64,000 bases of DNA from Terriglobus albidus (GCF_008000815.1 NZ_CP042806.1:62001-126000), one strand, 5' to 3'; positions 8,995-17,946 are shown, counted from the first letter of the stretch. A program made the numbers and translations. The notes: a model not told the origin generated them from the sequence alone.

Positions 8995-9723
8995 GTGAAC
9001 AACAGAATAGTTGTCTCTTCTCTGGCAATCTTGCTGTCTTTGGAGGCAGGTGGAGGTGCGCAATCGGCACCCGCGCCGGCGAAGCATACCGCCTACTACG
9101 TCAATACGCAGGTGCTGCATATCGCCGACCTAATTCCGGCGCCACCGTCGGACAACGATCCGCAGACCCGCACCGAACTCGCTGAAGTCCATCGTGTCGA
9201 AGCGTCACGTACACCGGCACAGGCTGCAGCCGCCAAGGCAGACGACGAGGAAGAGGATATCTTCGTCTTCCGCAGCGTCATGGGTCCGTCGTTTACGGCG
9301 GCAAAGCTGCCGCTGATCGCGGAGCTTTCGAACCATGTCAAAGGCGACCAGTCCGTTCTTGGCGGAGAGCTGAAGACACTATTCCAGCGCCCACGCCCTT
9401 ACCAGTCGGATAAGACGCTTCATCCGGTATGCAAGCTGACCGACGTGCATAACTCCTACCCCAGCGGTCATTCACTCTCCGGCTACATGCTTGCGCTCAC
9501 TCTTTCCGAGTTGGTTCCAGCAAAGCGCGATGCCATTCTGGCGCGCGCCGATGAGTATGCGCACAACCGGCTGGTATGCGGCGTTCACTATCGCGCCGAC
9601 ACCGAAGCCAGCCGGCGCATCGCCTACGCCGCCTTCGGCAACATGCTTGCCAATCCGAAGTTTCAGACAGACCTCGCCGCCGCACGCGAGGAGCTGCGCA
9701 CCGCCTCAGGCAACACGCACTAA
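8995..9723 (+). CDS. Exported PAP2-type (class A) acid phosphatase
   Basis: A 242-residue protein starting at GTG, with a signal peptide of about 24 residues. All three phosphatase signature motifs are present: K-x6-RP (K127 to R134-P135), PSGH (156-159) and R-x5-H-x3-D (R192, H198, D202). The catalytic histidine of the family is the one in motif 3, which forms a phosphohistidine intermediate. Spacing and length match bacterial class A non-specific acid phosphatases. It would release phosphate from organic phosphomonoesters in the periplasm. It is 58 nt upstream of a TonB-dependent receptor on the same strand and may be co-transcribed with it. Confidence 0.85.
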   Translation: MNNRIVVSSLAILLSLEAGGGAQSAPAPAKHTAYYVNTQVLHIADLIPAPPSDNDPQTRTELAEVHRVEASRTPAQAAAAKADDEEEDIFVFRSVMGPSFTAAKLPLIAELSNHVKGDQSVLGGELKTLFQRPRPYQSDKTLHPVCKLTDVHNSYPSGHSLSGYMLALTLSELVPAKRDAILARADEYAHNRLVCGVHYRADTEASRRIAYAAFGNMLANPKFQTDLAAAREELRTASGNTH

Positions 9724-9781
9724 CGCTTGCACCTGCACCTTCCGGCCCAAGTAACAACGATAAATATCAGGAGACACCCTC

Positions 9782-12376
9782 GTGCTTCGACATTCTCTGT
9801 TAGACAGAACACGCGCTGCCTTTGCTGTGGCGCTTGTCGCCGTTTCCCTTGGTTTGCCTGCAATCGCGCAGCAGACCGGAACTCTCTCTGGAACATTGAA
9901 AGACGCCATCGGCGCGTCCATTCCCAACGCGACCATCGTGCTGCGGAATGAAGAGACCAAGGTTGTCCGCAACGTACGCGGCGACGCCGAAGGTCACTTC
10001 AACGCCAGCGGCCTGCCCGCGGGAACATACACCGTCGAGGCTTCCGCTCCCGGTTTCGCCCTCACCACACGCCAGGGTGTACAGCTGACTGCCAGCAATA
10101 CGCAGGACGTTACGTTGACGCTGAAGGTTGGCGGCGCCAACGAGCAGATCACCGTTGACGCCGCTAACGCTAATTCCATCGCTGCCGCCTATGCCGTGAT
10201 GGATGGCGTGCTTGACGCCCGCAGCGCCCGCACCGAAGTCAATTCCACTTATATTCAGAACTACGTCGCGCCGACCGCGGATTACACCGAAGTTCTGCAG
10301 AACGCACCTGGCACCTACAGCCTGAATGCGAACGGCGTAGGTCTGGGCGACGCGAAGATGTTCTTCCGCGGCTTCTCCGACGGTAACTATGACATCACCT
10401 TCGACGGCATTCCATGGAACGACACCAACTCGCCCTCGCACCACTCCTGGGCCTTCTTTCCGTCGCAGTTCCTCGGCGGCGTAGACTTTGACCGCTCGCC
10501 CGGCTCGGCCTCCACCGTTGGCCCGACGCCTTTCGGCGGCTCCATCAATCTGCTCTCGAAGGAGATGCCCGACGTCCAGAACATCCGCGGCGGCATCAGC
10601 TACGGGTCGTTCAACACCAAGCTGATCGATGTGAACTATGACTCGGGAAACTTCGGTGGCGCATCCAAGCGGAATAACGTCTTCATCGATGTCCATCACA
10701 TGGACTCCGATGGCTACCAGACCTTCAACTATCAGACCCGCAACGCCGGCGCTCTGAAGTACCAGTTCAAGTTCTCTGAGAACAAGATCCTGACGGGCTT
10801 CGCCAGCGTGCTCTGGCTGGACTCCAACACGCCCAATATCAAGGGACCCACGCGCGCGCAGGTTGCCCAGTACGGCGATAACTACCTGCTGCAGAATACT
10901 GACCCGACGCAGGCCAACTACTACAAGTACAACTTCTACCATGTGCCTACGGACTTCGAGTACGTCGGCTACAAGCAGCAGCTCGGCCACGGCTGGTCGC
11001 TTGATACCAAGCCCTATACCTACAGCTACAACAACAAGCAGAACTACGCTGCCACGCCGAAGAAGGGCACCATCAGCGATCCGAACTGCGCCACGCCCGT
11101 CAGCGGAGCTCTGCCCTGTGGCACCGACAAGCTGAACAGCTATCGCAAGTACGGTGAGATCACCAGCCTGAGCCAGGTCTCGCGCTTCGGCATCTTCCGC
11201 GTGGGCATGTGGTACGAGTGGGCAGCAACCGACCGTTTCCAGATCCCGCAGGATCCCATCACTCAGGCCGACAGCCCGCTGCCCAACTTCCATGAGAAGT
11301 TCTGGACCAACTCCTACCAGCCCTACGCCGAGTACGAATACCACGCCACCAATAAGCTCACCCTGACGGGCGGTCTGAAGTTTGCGCACTACACCATGGA
11401 CCTGAAGCAGTACGCCGACAACGGATCCACGGTCGGCAGCCTGAACGGCGCTCCGTACGTGCGGAACAACGCCAGCTACAACTCGGTACTGCCGTCCGTC
11501 GATGCCAACTACCGCATCCGTCCGAACTGGTCGGTCTATGGACAGTTCGCCACCGGTAGCGTGATTCCGCCCAGCAGCGTCTTCGATATCAACCAGACTT
11601 CGACCAGCTCCAGCCCGGCCGCTGTACTCAAGACGCTGCCCGATCCCAGCTATGCGAAGAGCTACCAGACCGGCTCGGTCCTCAAACTGCACCGCCTAAC
11701 AATGAGTGCCGATGTCTACTACGTACGCTTCGGCAACGCCTACTCAGCACCCAGTGACCCGAACTTCGTGAACTACACCTCACAGGGCGACTCGGTCACG
11801 AAAGGCTTTGAAGGCGAGACCAATGTCTACCTGACCAAGGGTCTGAGCTTCTTCGCTAACGGAACCGCCGGGACAGCGAAGTATGTCAGCCAGACGGTCG
11901 GAGGAGCCTCAAACCCGAACTACAACCTTTGGGTTGCCAGCACTCCCTCGGACACCGAAAGCCTGGGCATGACCTTCCAGGACAAGTACCTCAACCTCGG
12001 CATCTTCAACAAGCGCATCGGTTCGATGTGGAACGACGGCAAGTACGCTACGCCGTCCGCTTCCAGTGGCCAGAGCCTGAACCCGGTTCTGGGCACCAAC
12101 GCCAACCAGGCAGTGCCGATCGATCCGTTCAACGTCACTAACATGTACGTGAACTTCACGATGCGCCGCGGGTCCATCTTCGACCAGACCAAGATTCGCT
12201 TCAGCGTCAACAACCTCTTCGACCAGCACAACATCACCAGCGTGAATCCATCTGGCTCGGTACCTCTCAACCGCATCGGTTATGCCTTCACGCCAGCCTC
12301 AGGAGACACCTTGGGCCTCCTGCCCGGACGCAGCTTTATGGTCTCCTTCACCATCGGCCTGTCCCCGCGACAGTAA
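9782..12376 (+). CDS. TonB-dependent receptor with carboxypeptidase-regulatory-like domain
   Basis: An 864-residue outer-membrane protein starting at GTG with an AGGAGA ribosome site. Signal peptide 1-29 (ending AIAQ), then a carboxypeptidase-regulatory-like beta-sandwich (about 33-115, GTLSGTLKDAIGASIPNATI), a plug domain (about 150-265, FFRGFSDGNYDITFDGIPW) and a long beta-barrel rich in aromatic and Asn/Tyr strands. Such SusC/Oar-like receptors are expanded in acidobacteria and import oligosaccharides, siderophores or other large substrates. The preceding gene encodes an acid phosphatase, hinting at a phosphorylated substrate, but that is only inference. The C-terminus ends SPRQ rather than in an aromatic residue. 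A strong terminator follows. Confidence 0.88.
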   Translation: MLRHSLLDRTRAAFAVALVAVSLGLPAIAQQTGTLSGTLKDAIGASIPNATIVLRNEETKVVRNVRGDAEGHFNASGLPAGTYTVEASAPGFALTTRQGVQLTASNTQDVTLTLKVGGANEQITVDAANANSIAAAYAVMDGVLDARSARTEVNSTYIQNYVAPTADYTEVLQNAPGTYSLNANGVGLGDAKMFFRGFSDGNYDITFDGIPWNDTNSPSHHSWAFFPSQFLGGVDFDRSPGSASTVGPTPFGGSINLLSKEMPDVQNIRGGISYGSFNTKLIDVNYDSGNFGGASKRNNVFIDVHHMDSDGYQTFNYQTRNAGALKYQFKFSENKILTGFASVLWLDSNTPNIKGPTRAQVAQYGDNYLLQNTDPTQANYYKYNFYHVPTDFEYVGYKQQLGHGWSLDTKPYTYSYNNKQNYAATPKKGTISDPNCATPVSGALPCGTDKLNSYRKYGEITSLSQVSRFGIFRVGMWYEWAATDRFQIPQDPITQADSPLPNFHEKFWTNSYQPYAEYEYHATNKLTLTGGLKFAHYTMDLKQYADNGSTVGSLNGAPYVRNNASYNSVLPSVDANYRIRPNWSVYGQFATGSVIPPSSVFDINQTSTSSSPAAVLKTLPDPSYAKSYQTGSVLKLHRLTMSADVYYVRFGNAYSAPSDPNFVNYTSQGDSVTKGFEGETNVYLTKGLSFFANGTAGTAKYVSQTVGGASNPNYNLWVASTPSDTESLGMTFQDKYLNLGIFNKRIGSMWNDGKYATPSASSGQSLNPVLGTNANQAVPIDPFNVTNMYVNFTMRRGSIFDQTKIRFSVNNLFDQHNITSVNPSGSVPLNRIGYAFTPASGDTLGLLPGRSFMVSFTIGLSPRQ

Positions 12377-12399
12377 CCGAAGCACGAGGTACCAACCTT

Positions 12400-12425
12400 G
12401 CGGAGAGCCGGAAACGGCTCTCCGC
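12400..12425 (+). terminator. Rho-independent terminator after the TonB receptor gene
   Basis: A 10-bp GC-rich stem GCGGAGAGCC / GGCTCTCCGC with loop GGAAAC is followed by TCTTTTGTTT. It closes the receptor transcript and separates it from rsh. Confidence 0.85.
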
Positions 12426-12442
12426 TCTTTTGTTTAAGGGGA

Positions 12443-12448
12443 TAGAAT
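12443..12448 (+). promoter_or_regulatory. -10 box (TAGAAT) of the rsh gene
   Basis: TAGAAT ends 5 nt before the ATG at 12454, a spacing that would give a leaderless transcript. AAGGGGAT just upstream could instead act as a ribosome site on a longer transcript. Confidence 0.4.
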
Positions 12449-12453
12449 CAATC

Positions 12454-14907
12454 ATGGCCATCGCACGGCCTGCTACCACGCAGGCTGGGTCCGGATTGAC
12501 GCCTCCCGAGATCACCTCCAGCGCCGTCTCCGCCGCCAACGGCGTTGATCTGGAGCAGCCAATTTCTGTGCCTAAAGCTCCGGAAGATCCCTCAGTCCAC
12601 GATTCCCTGGCCTCACCCAGTGGCATTCTGGCGGAAAAGCCCTCGGCCCCTCCCCTCAAGCCCACCTCAGTCACCCCCTACCTGACCTGGCTGGACAGCG
12701 TCTCGGCTCGGCGCATTGACGTCAAGTTCGCTCACCTGTTGGAGACCGTCCGGACTTTCCGCCCCGGCGACGACCTGGAGGTCATCCGCAAAGCCTGGAT
12801 CTTCTGCCTGGAAAACCACGCCGATCAGAAACGTGCCTCCGGCGAGCCTTACGTCATCCATCCGCTCGAGGTCGCCCAGCTACTGGCGGAGATGAAGCTG
12901 GACGCCACCGCTATCGCCGCCGGCCTGCTGCATGATGCCGTGGAAGATACCGACGTCACCGCCGACGAGATCTCGACCCGCTTCAGCGACCAGGTCGCCC
13001 ACATCGTCGAGGGCGTCACCAAACTCGACAAGATCAAGTTCGCCAACCGCGAAGACCATCAGGCCGAAAACATCCGCAAGATGCTTCTCGCCATGGTCAC
13101 CGATGTCCGCGTCGTGCTCATCAAGCTGGCCGACCGCCTGCACAACATGCGGACGCTGGAGCACCTGAGGCCCGAGAAGCAGCAGAAGATCGCCCGGGAG
13201 ACTCTCGACGTCTACGCCCCCCTCGCCCATCGCCTGGGTATGGGTAAGCTTCGCGGCGAGCTCGAAGACCTTGCCTTCCGCTACGTCGATCCCGTCGCTT
13301 ATCAGCAGGTCGAGAAAGAGGTCGACCAGGTCCGCGACGAGGGCGAACGCTTCCTGCAGGGCATCGTTAAGGTCCTGGAGGAGAAGCTCGCCTCACACCA
13401 CATCCACGGCCGCGTCGAGTACCGCATCAAGCGTCTCTACTCCATCCAGCAGAAGCTGCAGGATGGGACGCTCCCGTTGAACCAGGTCTACGACCTTCTG
13501 GCCGTTCGCGTCATCACCCAGACCGTAGGCGAGTGTTACGCCATGCTCGGCCTGCTGCACTCCACCTGGCGTCCTGTCCCCGGCCGCATCAAGGACTTCA
13601 TCGCCATGCCGCGGCCCAATATGTACCAGTCGCTGCATACCACCCTCATCGCCGATGGCGGGCACCAGTTCGAGGTGCAGATCCGGACCGAGGAGATGCA
13701 CCGCATCGCCGAAGAAGGTATCGCCGCGCACTGGAAGTACAAGGCCAACGAATCTGTCACAGACAAGGACGAACAGCGCCTCGCCTGGGTACGCCAGATC
13801 ATGGAATGGCAGCGCGAAATGACCGACCCCAACGAGTTCATGTCGACGCTCAAGATCGACCTGTACCCAGAGGAGGTCTACACCTTCACCCCCAAGGGCA
13901 AGGTGGTGGTGCTGCCGAAGGACGCCACACCGATCGACTTCGCGTATACCATTCACACCGACGTCGGCAACACGACCGTTGCCGCCCGTGTGAACGGACG
14001 CATCGTCCCTCTCCGCACCAAGCTGCACAACGGCGACATCGTCGAGATCTCCACCCAGACCGGACACACGCCCAGCCGTGACTGGCTGAGCTTCGTCAAG
14101 AGCTCCCGCGCCCGCAACAAGATCAAGCACTGGATCAACGTGCACCAGCGCGAGCGCGCCATCGAGATAGGCCGTAAGCTCCTCGATCGCGAGGGCCGCA
14201 AGTTCAAGGTCGCGATCACCAAGCTGACCGAAACCGACTTCACCCGCGTTGCCAACGAATATGGTCTCGGCAATGGAGAGGATCTCTTCGCCGGCCTCGG
14301 CTTCGGCAAACTTTCAGCCCGCCAGGTGCTCAACAAGCTGGAGCCCGGCAGCACCATGCCGGTTGAAACCGAGACTGAGCCAACCCTTCCCACACCCGGA
14401 CAGATGTCCGAGGCGGTCAAGCGCGTCTTCTTCGGCAAAGGATCGGACTCGCTGCAGGTGGAGGGTCAGGACGATCTGCTCGTCTACCGCGCGCGATGTT
14501 GTAATCCCATCCGCGGCGAAGAGATCGTTGGCTATGTCACCCGCGGTAAGGGTGTCGCCGTACACGCGAGAAGCTGTCCGAACGTACAGAATTTGCTCTA
14601 CGAGAGCGACCGCCGCATCAATGTAGAGTGGTCGGCAACGCCATCGGCGAACGCCCGCCAGACCACCTATCCGGTGAAACTCATCCTTACCTGCGACGAC
14701 CGCACCGGCATGCTGAAGGAGTTCACCGCCATCATCTCCGACGACGACACCAACATCCGCAGCGTGGAATCACGCTCGAACGACGATGGCACCGCCACTG
14801 TCGAGTTCGTCGTCGAGACCGTCGACCTGAAACACCTGAACAAACTGGTCAACGATCTCCGCCGTGTCCACGGCGTCCGCGACGTCCAGCGCGTGAACAA
14901 GATCTAG
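12454..14907 (+). CDS. rsh: Bifunctional (p)ppGpp synthetase/hydrolase, RelA/SpoT family
   Basis: An 817-residue Rsh enzyme making and degrading the stringent-response alarmone. Domains in order: an unusual unstructured N-terminal extension (1-80), HD hydrolase with HDAVED at 160-165, synthetase with RIKDFIAMPRPNMYQSLHTT, TGS (YTFTPKGKVVVLP), a helical and Cys-bearing region (YRARCCNPIRGEEIVGY) and a C-terminal ACT domain (RTGMLKEFTAIISDDDTNIRSV). The R-x-K-D synthetase motif is the type found in bifunctional enzymes, so both activities are likely retained. The ATG at 12454 was preferred to a TTG at 12430 on spacing and sequence. It is probably the only long Rsh in the genome, as in most non-proteobacterial lineages. 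Confidence 0.93.
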   Translation: MAIARPATTQAGSGLTPPEITSSAVSAANGVDLEQPISVPKAPEDPSVHDSLASPSGILAEKPSAPPLKPTSVTPYLTWLDSVSARRIDVKFAHLLETVRTFRPGDDLEVIRKAWIFCLENHADQKRASGEPYVIHPLEVAQLLAEMKLDATAIAAGLLHDAVEDTDVTADEISTRFSDQVAHIVEGVTKLDKIKFANREDHQAENIRKMLLAMVTDVRVVLIKLADRLHNMRTLEHLRPEKQQKIARETLDVYAPLAHRLGMGKLRGELEDLAFRYVDPVAYQQVEKEVDQVRDEGERFLQGIVKVLEEKLASHHIHGRVEYRIKRLYSIQQKLQDGTLPLNQVYDLLAVRVITQTVGECYAMLGLLHSTWRPVPGRIKDFIAMPRPNMYQSLHTTLIADGGHQFEVQIRTEEMHRIAEEGIAAHWKYKANESVTDKDEQRLAWVRQIMEWQREMTDPNEFMSTLKIDLYPEEVYTFTPKGKVVVLPKDATPIDFAYTIHTDVGNTTVAARVNGRIVPLRTKLHNGDIVEISTQTGHTPSRDWLSFVKSSRARNKIKHWINVHQRERAIEIGRKLLDREGRKFKVAITKLTETDFTRVANEYGLGNGEDLFAGLGFGKLSARQVLNKLEPGSTMPVETETEPTLPTPGQMSEAVKRVFFGKGSDSLQVEGQDDLLVYRARCCNPIRGEEIVGYVTRGKGVAVHARSCPNVQNLLYESDRRINVEWSATPSANARQTTYPVKLILTCDDRTGMLKEFTAIISDDDTNIRSVESRSNDDGTATVEFVVETVDLKHLNKLVNDLRRVHGVRDVQRVNKI

Positions 14908-14924
14908 GAACATCCATCTTTTCC

Positions 14925-15114
14925 TTTGTCATCCTGAGCAAAGCGAAGGACCTGCTTTGTGCTGCCCATACATTGGGGTGCCCCATATCTCGGCACAGCC
15001 GAGATGTGGGAGTATCGAGCGGAGCTCGATCCGCTTTAGCTTTTGTGACTTCCTAACCCACCCCGGCGGGTATGAATTAGAAAAGCGGTCCTTCGCGTTG
15101 CTCAGGATGACAAA
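14925..15114. repeat. Long imperfect palindrome with 28-bp terminal inverted repeats enclosing a second repeat
   Basis: The ends (14925-14952 and 15087-15114) are inverted copies matching at about 26 of 28 positions, TTTGTCATCCTGAGC... against its complement. Inside lies a copy of another family, starting GGGTGCCCCATATC and containing the hairpin ATCGAGCGGAGCTCGAT. The whole intergenic gap between rsh and the RES toxin gene is repeat DNA. Confidence 0.75.
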
Positions 15115-15129
15115 AGTTACAGACCGAAT

Positions 15130-15570
15130 CTACCGCTTCAACCGCTCATCAAACGGATACGCATAACTCTCCGCAATCCGGAATCGCTTCGCCGAACGAT
15201 GCAATGGATTGAAGACGTAATTCGCTGTCTCCGGCACAATCGCGCTCGGGACTTTCGATAGAACCGTCTCCGCCTTGCGTAACCACTCTGTCCCCAGACG
15301 CTGTGTGCGTTCGAGATTATGCTGCCATCCCGCACCAAGCTGTGATGCGCGAATCTCATCCAGCTTCACCGTCGGACCCACAATGCGGAGCAACGTGAAT
15401 TCCGGCGGGACATCGTTAGCCGCCGTATGAGCGCAGACCTCGAGTAGCGCAGCCGCCGGGTGCTCCGCCAGATAGACAACCGGCTGGCCGGCAAAGTGCC
15501 AGCGACCAGGCGCACGCTGTCCGCCGACGCCCTTCAGGTCTTTGAAGCGGCTGATGCGCCAGAGAATCAC
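15130..15570 (-). CDS. RES-domain toxin
   Basis: A 146-residue RES-family protein with a GTG start that overlaps the antitoxin stop by 4 nt (GTGA). Key stretches are LWRISRFKDLKGVGGQRAPG, then RWHFAGQPVVYLAEHPAAAL with the conserved Arg and Glu, and LLEVCAH. RES toxins degrade or ADP-ribosylate NAD-dependent targets; the best known ones deplete NAD+. The pairing with an Xre/MbcA/ParS-type antitoxin is the standard partner arrangement. The frame is open upstream to 15693 within the antitoxin gene, but that extension is not plausible coding. Complete and apparently intact. Confidence 0.85.
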   Translation of the reverse strand: MILWRISRFKDLKGVGGQRAPGRWHFAGQPVVYLAEHPAAALLEVCAHTAANDVPPEFTLLRIVGPTVKLDEIRASQLGAGWQHNLERTQRLGTEWLRKAETVLSKVPSAIVPETANYVFNPLHRSAKRFRIAESYAYPFDERLKR

Positions 15571-15989
15571 TCGACGAAAAAGCCTTCGTCGATCTGTACC
15601 AGCATCTCTTCGACAATGCGGCTGCCGGTGTCTGTCTTCAGCAGAGACAGCGGAGCTCGGCCATCCAGGCGCGCATGCGGCCGGCGAAGCCACGCCAGAG
15701 CACGCTCGCGCGAACCATACGTTGCCTCCGCCGCCGAGAGCACACGGATCACCCTCAGTACCCGGTCAGACTCCTCCAGTGTCAGCTTCTCCCGCTTCGC
15801 CTTGCGATGCTGCAGGGTGCGCGACGGAATCACAACCTCGTCGATCTCCGCCCTCTCCAGCCCAAGCTCAGAAAGGCGGCCAACGACCGAGGGCGCAAGC
15901 CGCGCTTCAACGATCTTCAGCACCGCCGCCTCGGTCACCGGAGCACCGAGGCCAAGCCAATCGCCGATCTGGACCATGGCGGTATTCAT
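15567..15989 (-). CDS. Xre/MbcA/ParS-family antitoxin (DUF2384 type)
   Basis: A 140-residue protein beginning MNTAMVQIGDWLGLG. The middle has a helix-turn-helix (VVGRLSELGLERAEIDEVVIP, then SRTLQHRKAKREKLT), and the C-terminal part (RALAWLRRPHARLDGRAPLSL ending in TDTGSRIVEEML) is the typical toxin-binding domain of this antitoxin class. The ATG at 15989 was chosen over upstream in-frame starts because a -10 box and an operator palindrome lie immediately before it. First gene of the RES-Xre operon, expected to repress its own promoter. Confidence 0.85.
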   Translation of the reverse strand: MNTAMVQIGDWLGLGAPVTEAAVLKIVEARLAPSVVGRLSELGLERAEIDEVVIPSRTLQHRKAKREKLTLEESDRVLRVIRVLSAAEATYGSRERALAWLRRPHARLDGRAPLSLLKTDTGSRIVEEMLVQIDEGFFVE

Positions 15990-15995
15990 GTAAAC

Positions 15996-16018
15996 ATTAT
16001 GCCATAAAAATGATGGCA
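15996..16018 (-). promoter_or_regulatory. -10 box and operator palindrome of the RES-Xre operon
   Basis: On the minus strand a CATAAT -10 box (16001-15996) stands 6 nt before the antitoxin ATG, which would make the mRNA leaderless. An inverted repeat TGCCAT-N7-ATGGCA (16000-16018) abuts the -10 and is the likely site of antitoxin autorepression. The -35 is not obvious. Confidence 0.6.
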
Positions 16019-16033
16019 AAATGCTGGTCGAGT

Positions 16034-16039
16034 TATCCT
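16034..16039 (+). promoter_or_regulatory. -10 box (TATCCT) of the VWA-protein gene
   Basis: TATCCT lies 8 nt before the ATG at 16048 and no ribosome site is seen. It is divergent from the toxin-antitoxin promoter, so the operator palindrome at 16000-16018 could affect both. Confidence 0.35.
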
Positions 16040-16047
16040 GAAGATCC

Positions 16048-17013
16048 ATGAAGAAGAGCCTCTTCGCCGCGCTTCTCCTCCTCGTCCCCAGTATCGCCTT
16101 CGCGCAGGAAACCCCGACCATCCGCGTCAACACCAACCTGGTGCAGGTGCCGGTCTCAGTCGATTACAAGGGCGAGCGGCTCTATGGCCTGAAACCTGAA
16201 CAATTTGTGGTGCAGGATAACGGGGTCGAGCAGAAGATCCGCCTCGATGAAGACGCCGATCAGCAAGGGATCGCACTCTTTGTCCTGGTGGAGTGCGGCC
16301 GCGAATCCATGATGCAGTTCGGCAACATCAGCGGCCTGGCCACCATGGTGGAAAGCATCGTCGGCGGTGCACCCAAACTCATTGCAGTGGCCCGCTACGC
16401 CTCCGGGCCGGAGCTGTTGCAGGACTTCACCGGCAACATGGAAAAGACCACGATGACGCTAAACGCCCTCAAGCCCTGTGAGGATGGCGGCGCCAACACG
16501 CTCGACGCCGTGAAATATGCCGCCGAGGCACTAAGCCAGCGTCCCAGTCGCTACCGCCGTGCCATCCTGCTGGTTGGGGAGACGCGCGACCATGGCAGCA
16601 AGGTCAAACCCGAGGCCGTCGTCGAAGAACTCGGTCGCTCCAATGTCGTCGTTGATTCGGTGAGCTTTAACCCCGGTAAGACCGAGATCGTGAACAGCCT
16701 CTTCCACGGCCAGATGGGCTCTGGGCCCCTTGGCCTGCTGATCATGGCGGTCAATGCTCTGAAGAAGAACGTCCCCAAAACCCTGTCCGAACTCTCAGGC
16801 GGCGAATACATCAACTTCACCACCCAGAAGGGCTTCGACAACGGCATGTTGCGGCTTTCGAACCACATCCACGACTACTACCTGCTCAGTTTCCAACCTC
16901 CGGCCAACGTCGAACCAGGGCTGCACCGCATCACCATCTCCATCCCCGACTATCCCGACGCCAAACTCCGCGCGCGTCAGAGCTACTGGGCCGGACCAGC
17001 CGGGGCACAGTAA
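16048..17013 (+). CDS. Exported VWA-like protein (acidobacterial VWFA-related type) with degenerate MIDAS
   Basis: A 321-residue exported protein, signal peptide 1-19 (ending IAFAQ). Next comes the typical acidobacterial opening, IRVNTNLVQVPVSVDYKG and GLKPEQFVVQDNGVEQKI, followed by a Rossmann-like VWA domain (about 73-260). The metal-ion-dependent adhesion motif D-x-S-x-S is not intact: ECGRES at 82-87 stands in its place. The C-terminus (YYLLSFQPPANVEPGLHRITI) is characteristic of the family. Members are abundant in acidobacteria and of unknown function; a periplasmic protein-binding role is a guess. Its stop codon overlaps the -10 of ridA. Confidence 0.8.
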   Translation: MKKSLFAALLLLVPSIAFAQETPTIRVNTNLVQVPVSVDYKGERLYGLKPEQFVVQDNGVEQKIRLDEDADQQGIALFVLVECGRESMMQFGNISGLATMVESIVGGAPKLIAVARYASGPELLQDFTGNMEKTTMTLNALKPCEDGGANTLDAVKYAAEALSQRPSRYRRAILLVGETRDHGSKVKPEAVVEELGRSNVVVDSVSFNPGKTEIVNSLFHGQMGSGPLGLLIMAVNALKKNVPKTLSELSGGEYINFTTQKGFDNGMLRLSNHIHDYYLLSFQPPANVEPGLHRITISIPDYPDAKLRARQSYWAGPAGAQ

Positions 17014-17016
17014 ACT
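17011..17016 (+). promoter_or_regulatory. -10 box (TAAACT) of the ridA gene
   Basis: TAAACT, whose first three bases are the stop codon of the upstream VWA gene, ends 7 nt before the ridA ATG. A leaderless ridA mRNA would result. Read-through from the VWA gene is equally possible, because only 10 nt separate the genes. Confidence 0.4.
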
Positions 17017-17023
17017 CGACAAC

Positions 17024-17428
17024 ATGAGCGACATCAACAAGACCGCCGTCTCCACCAAGGAAGCACCGGCCGCCATTGGCCCCTATTCGCAGGCTATTCG
17101 GGTCGGCGACACACTTTTCACCTCCGGCCAGGTGGCCCTCGACCCCGCTACCGGCAACCTGATCGAAGGCGGCATCAAGGAGCAGACCGTCCGCGTGCTG
17201 GAAAACCTGAAAGCTGTTCTCGCCGCCGCCGGCCTGGACATGGTGCACGTGGTCAAGACCACCGTTTTCCTCAAGGACATGAAGGATTTCGCCGCGATGA
17301 ACGAGATTTACGCCAAGTATCTCGCCCCGGCAGGTATTGTCGCTCCGGCGCGCTCTACCATCCAGGTAGCAGCGTTGCCCAAAGACGCGCTGGTTGAGAT
17401 TGAGGTCATCGCCAAGGAATCCGCTTAA
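17024..17428 (+). CDS. ridA: RidA family enamine/imine deaminase
   Basis: A 134-residue protein of full family length. It hydrolyses reactive enamine and imine intermediates, such as 2-aminoacrylate formed by PLP enzymes, to ketoacids and ammonia in the cytosol. Conserved features include GPYSQAI (19-25), [11 protein letters not shown] (31-41), the catalytic-site Arg R110 in [15 protein letters not shown] and the acidic VEIE at 124-127. The protein is trimeric in known members. msrB follows 37 nt later on the same strand, so the two protective enzymes are probably co-transcribed. Confidence 0.92.
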   Translation: MSDINKTAVSTKEAPAAIGPYSQAIRVGDTLFTSGQVALDPATGNLIEGGIKEQTVRVLENLKAVLAAAGLDMVHVVKTTVFLKDMKDFAAMNEIYAKYLAPAGIVAPARSTIQVAALPKDALVEIEVIAKESA

Positions 17429-17465
17429 GCGCCGTGGGCGTCTAAATCTCCAGAAGGAGATTCCA

Positions 17466-17900
17466 ATGGCCGAAACCCCTATGCTCGACCTGCAGACGAC
17501 CAGCGGTAAGATCCATAAGACCGAACAGGAGTGGCGCGAGCTGCTCACCCCGGAGCAGTTCCATATCCTGCGCGGGAAGGGAACGGAACCGGCATTTACC
17601 GGCGCCCTGCACCAGAATCATCAAGATGGAACCTATTGTTGTGCAGGGTGCGGAGCTGAGCTGTTTACCTCAGACAAGAAGTTCGACTCAGGTTCCGGCT
17701 GGCCCAGCTTCTGGCTGCCTATCTCGGAAGATGTGATTGAAGCGCACGAAGACAGCAGCTACGGCATGCGCCGCATCGAAGTGACCTGCGCCCGCTGTGG
17801 CGGCCACCTCGGCCACGTCTTCCGCGACGGTCCCCGCCCCACCGGTCTTCGCTACTGCATCAACTCCGCGTCGCTGGAGTTCGACAAAGAACCCAAGTAA
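17466..17900 (+). CDS. msrB: Peptide-methionine (R)-S-oxide reductase
   Basis: A 144-residue enzyme preceded by an AGAAGGAGA ribosome site. It reduces methionine-R-sulfoxide in proteins using thioredoxin. The two zinc-binding CxxC pairs (C59/C62 and C108/C111) and the catalytic Cys C131 in [11 protein letters not shown] are present, as is the GSGWPSFW signature (76-83). There is no signal peptide, so it is cytoplasmic. It lies between ridA and aspS and ends at a strong terminator. Confidence 0.94.
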   Translation: MAETPMLDLQTTSGKIHKTEQEWRELLTPEQFHILRGKGTEPAFTGALHQNHQDGTYCCAGCGAELFTSDKKFDSGSGWPSFWLPISEDVIEAHEDSSYGMRRIEVTCARCGGHLGHVFRDGPRPTGLRYCINSASLEFDKEPK

Positions 17901-17916
17901 TACTGCCCATTACCTC

Positions 17917-17946
17917 GAAATGGCCCGCGAACCTGCGGGCCATTTC
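17917..17946 (+). terminator. Rho-independent terminator after msrB
   Basis: A 12-bp perfect stem GAAATGGCCCGC / GCGGGCCATTTC with a 6-nt loop, followed by GATTTTATGG. Confidence 0.85.

Noticed and set aside
9800-11692. A 630-codon open frame antisense to the TonB receptor gene
   Set aside because: High third-position GC in the receptor gene removes stops from the opposite strand; the translated product has no signal, motif or composition of a real protein.
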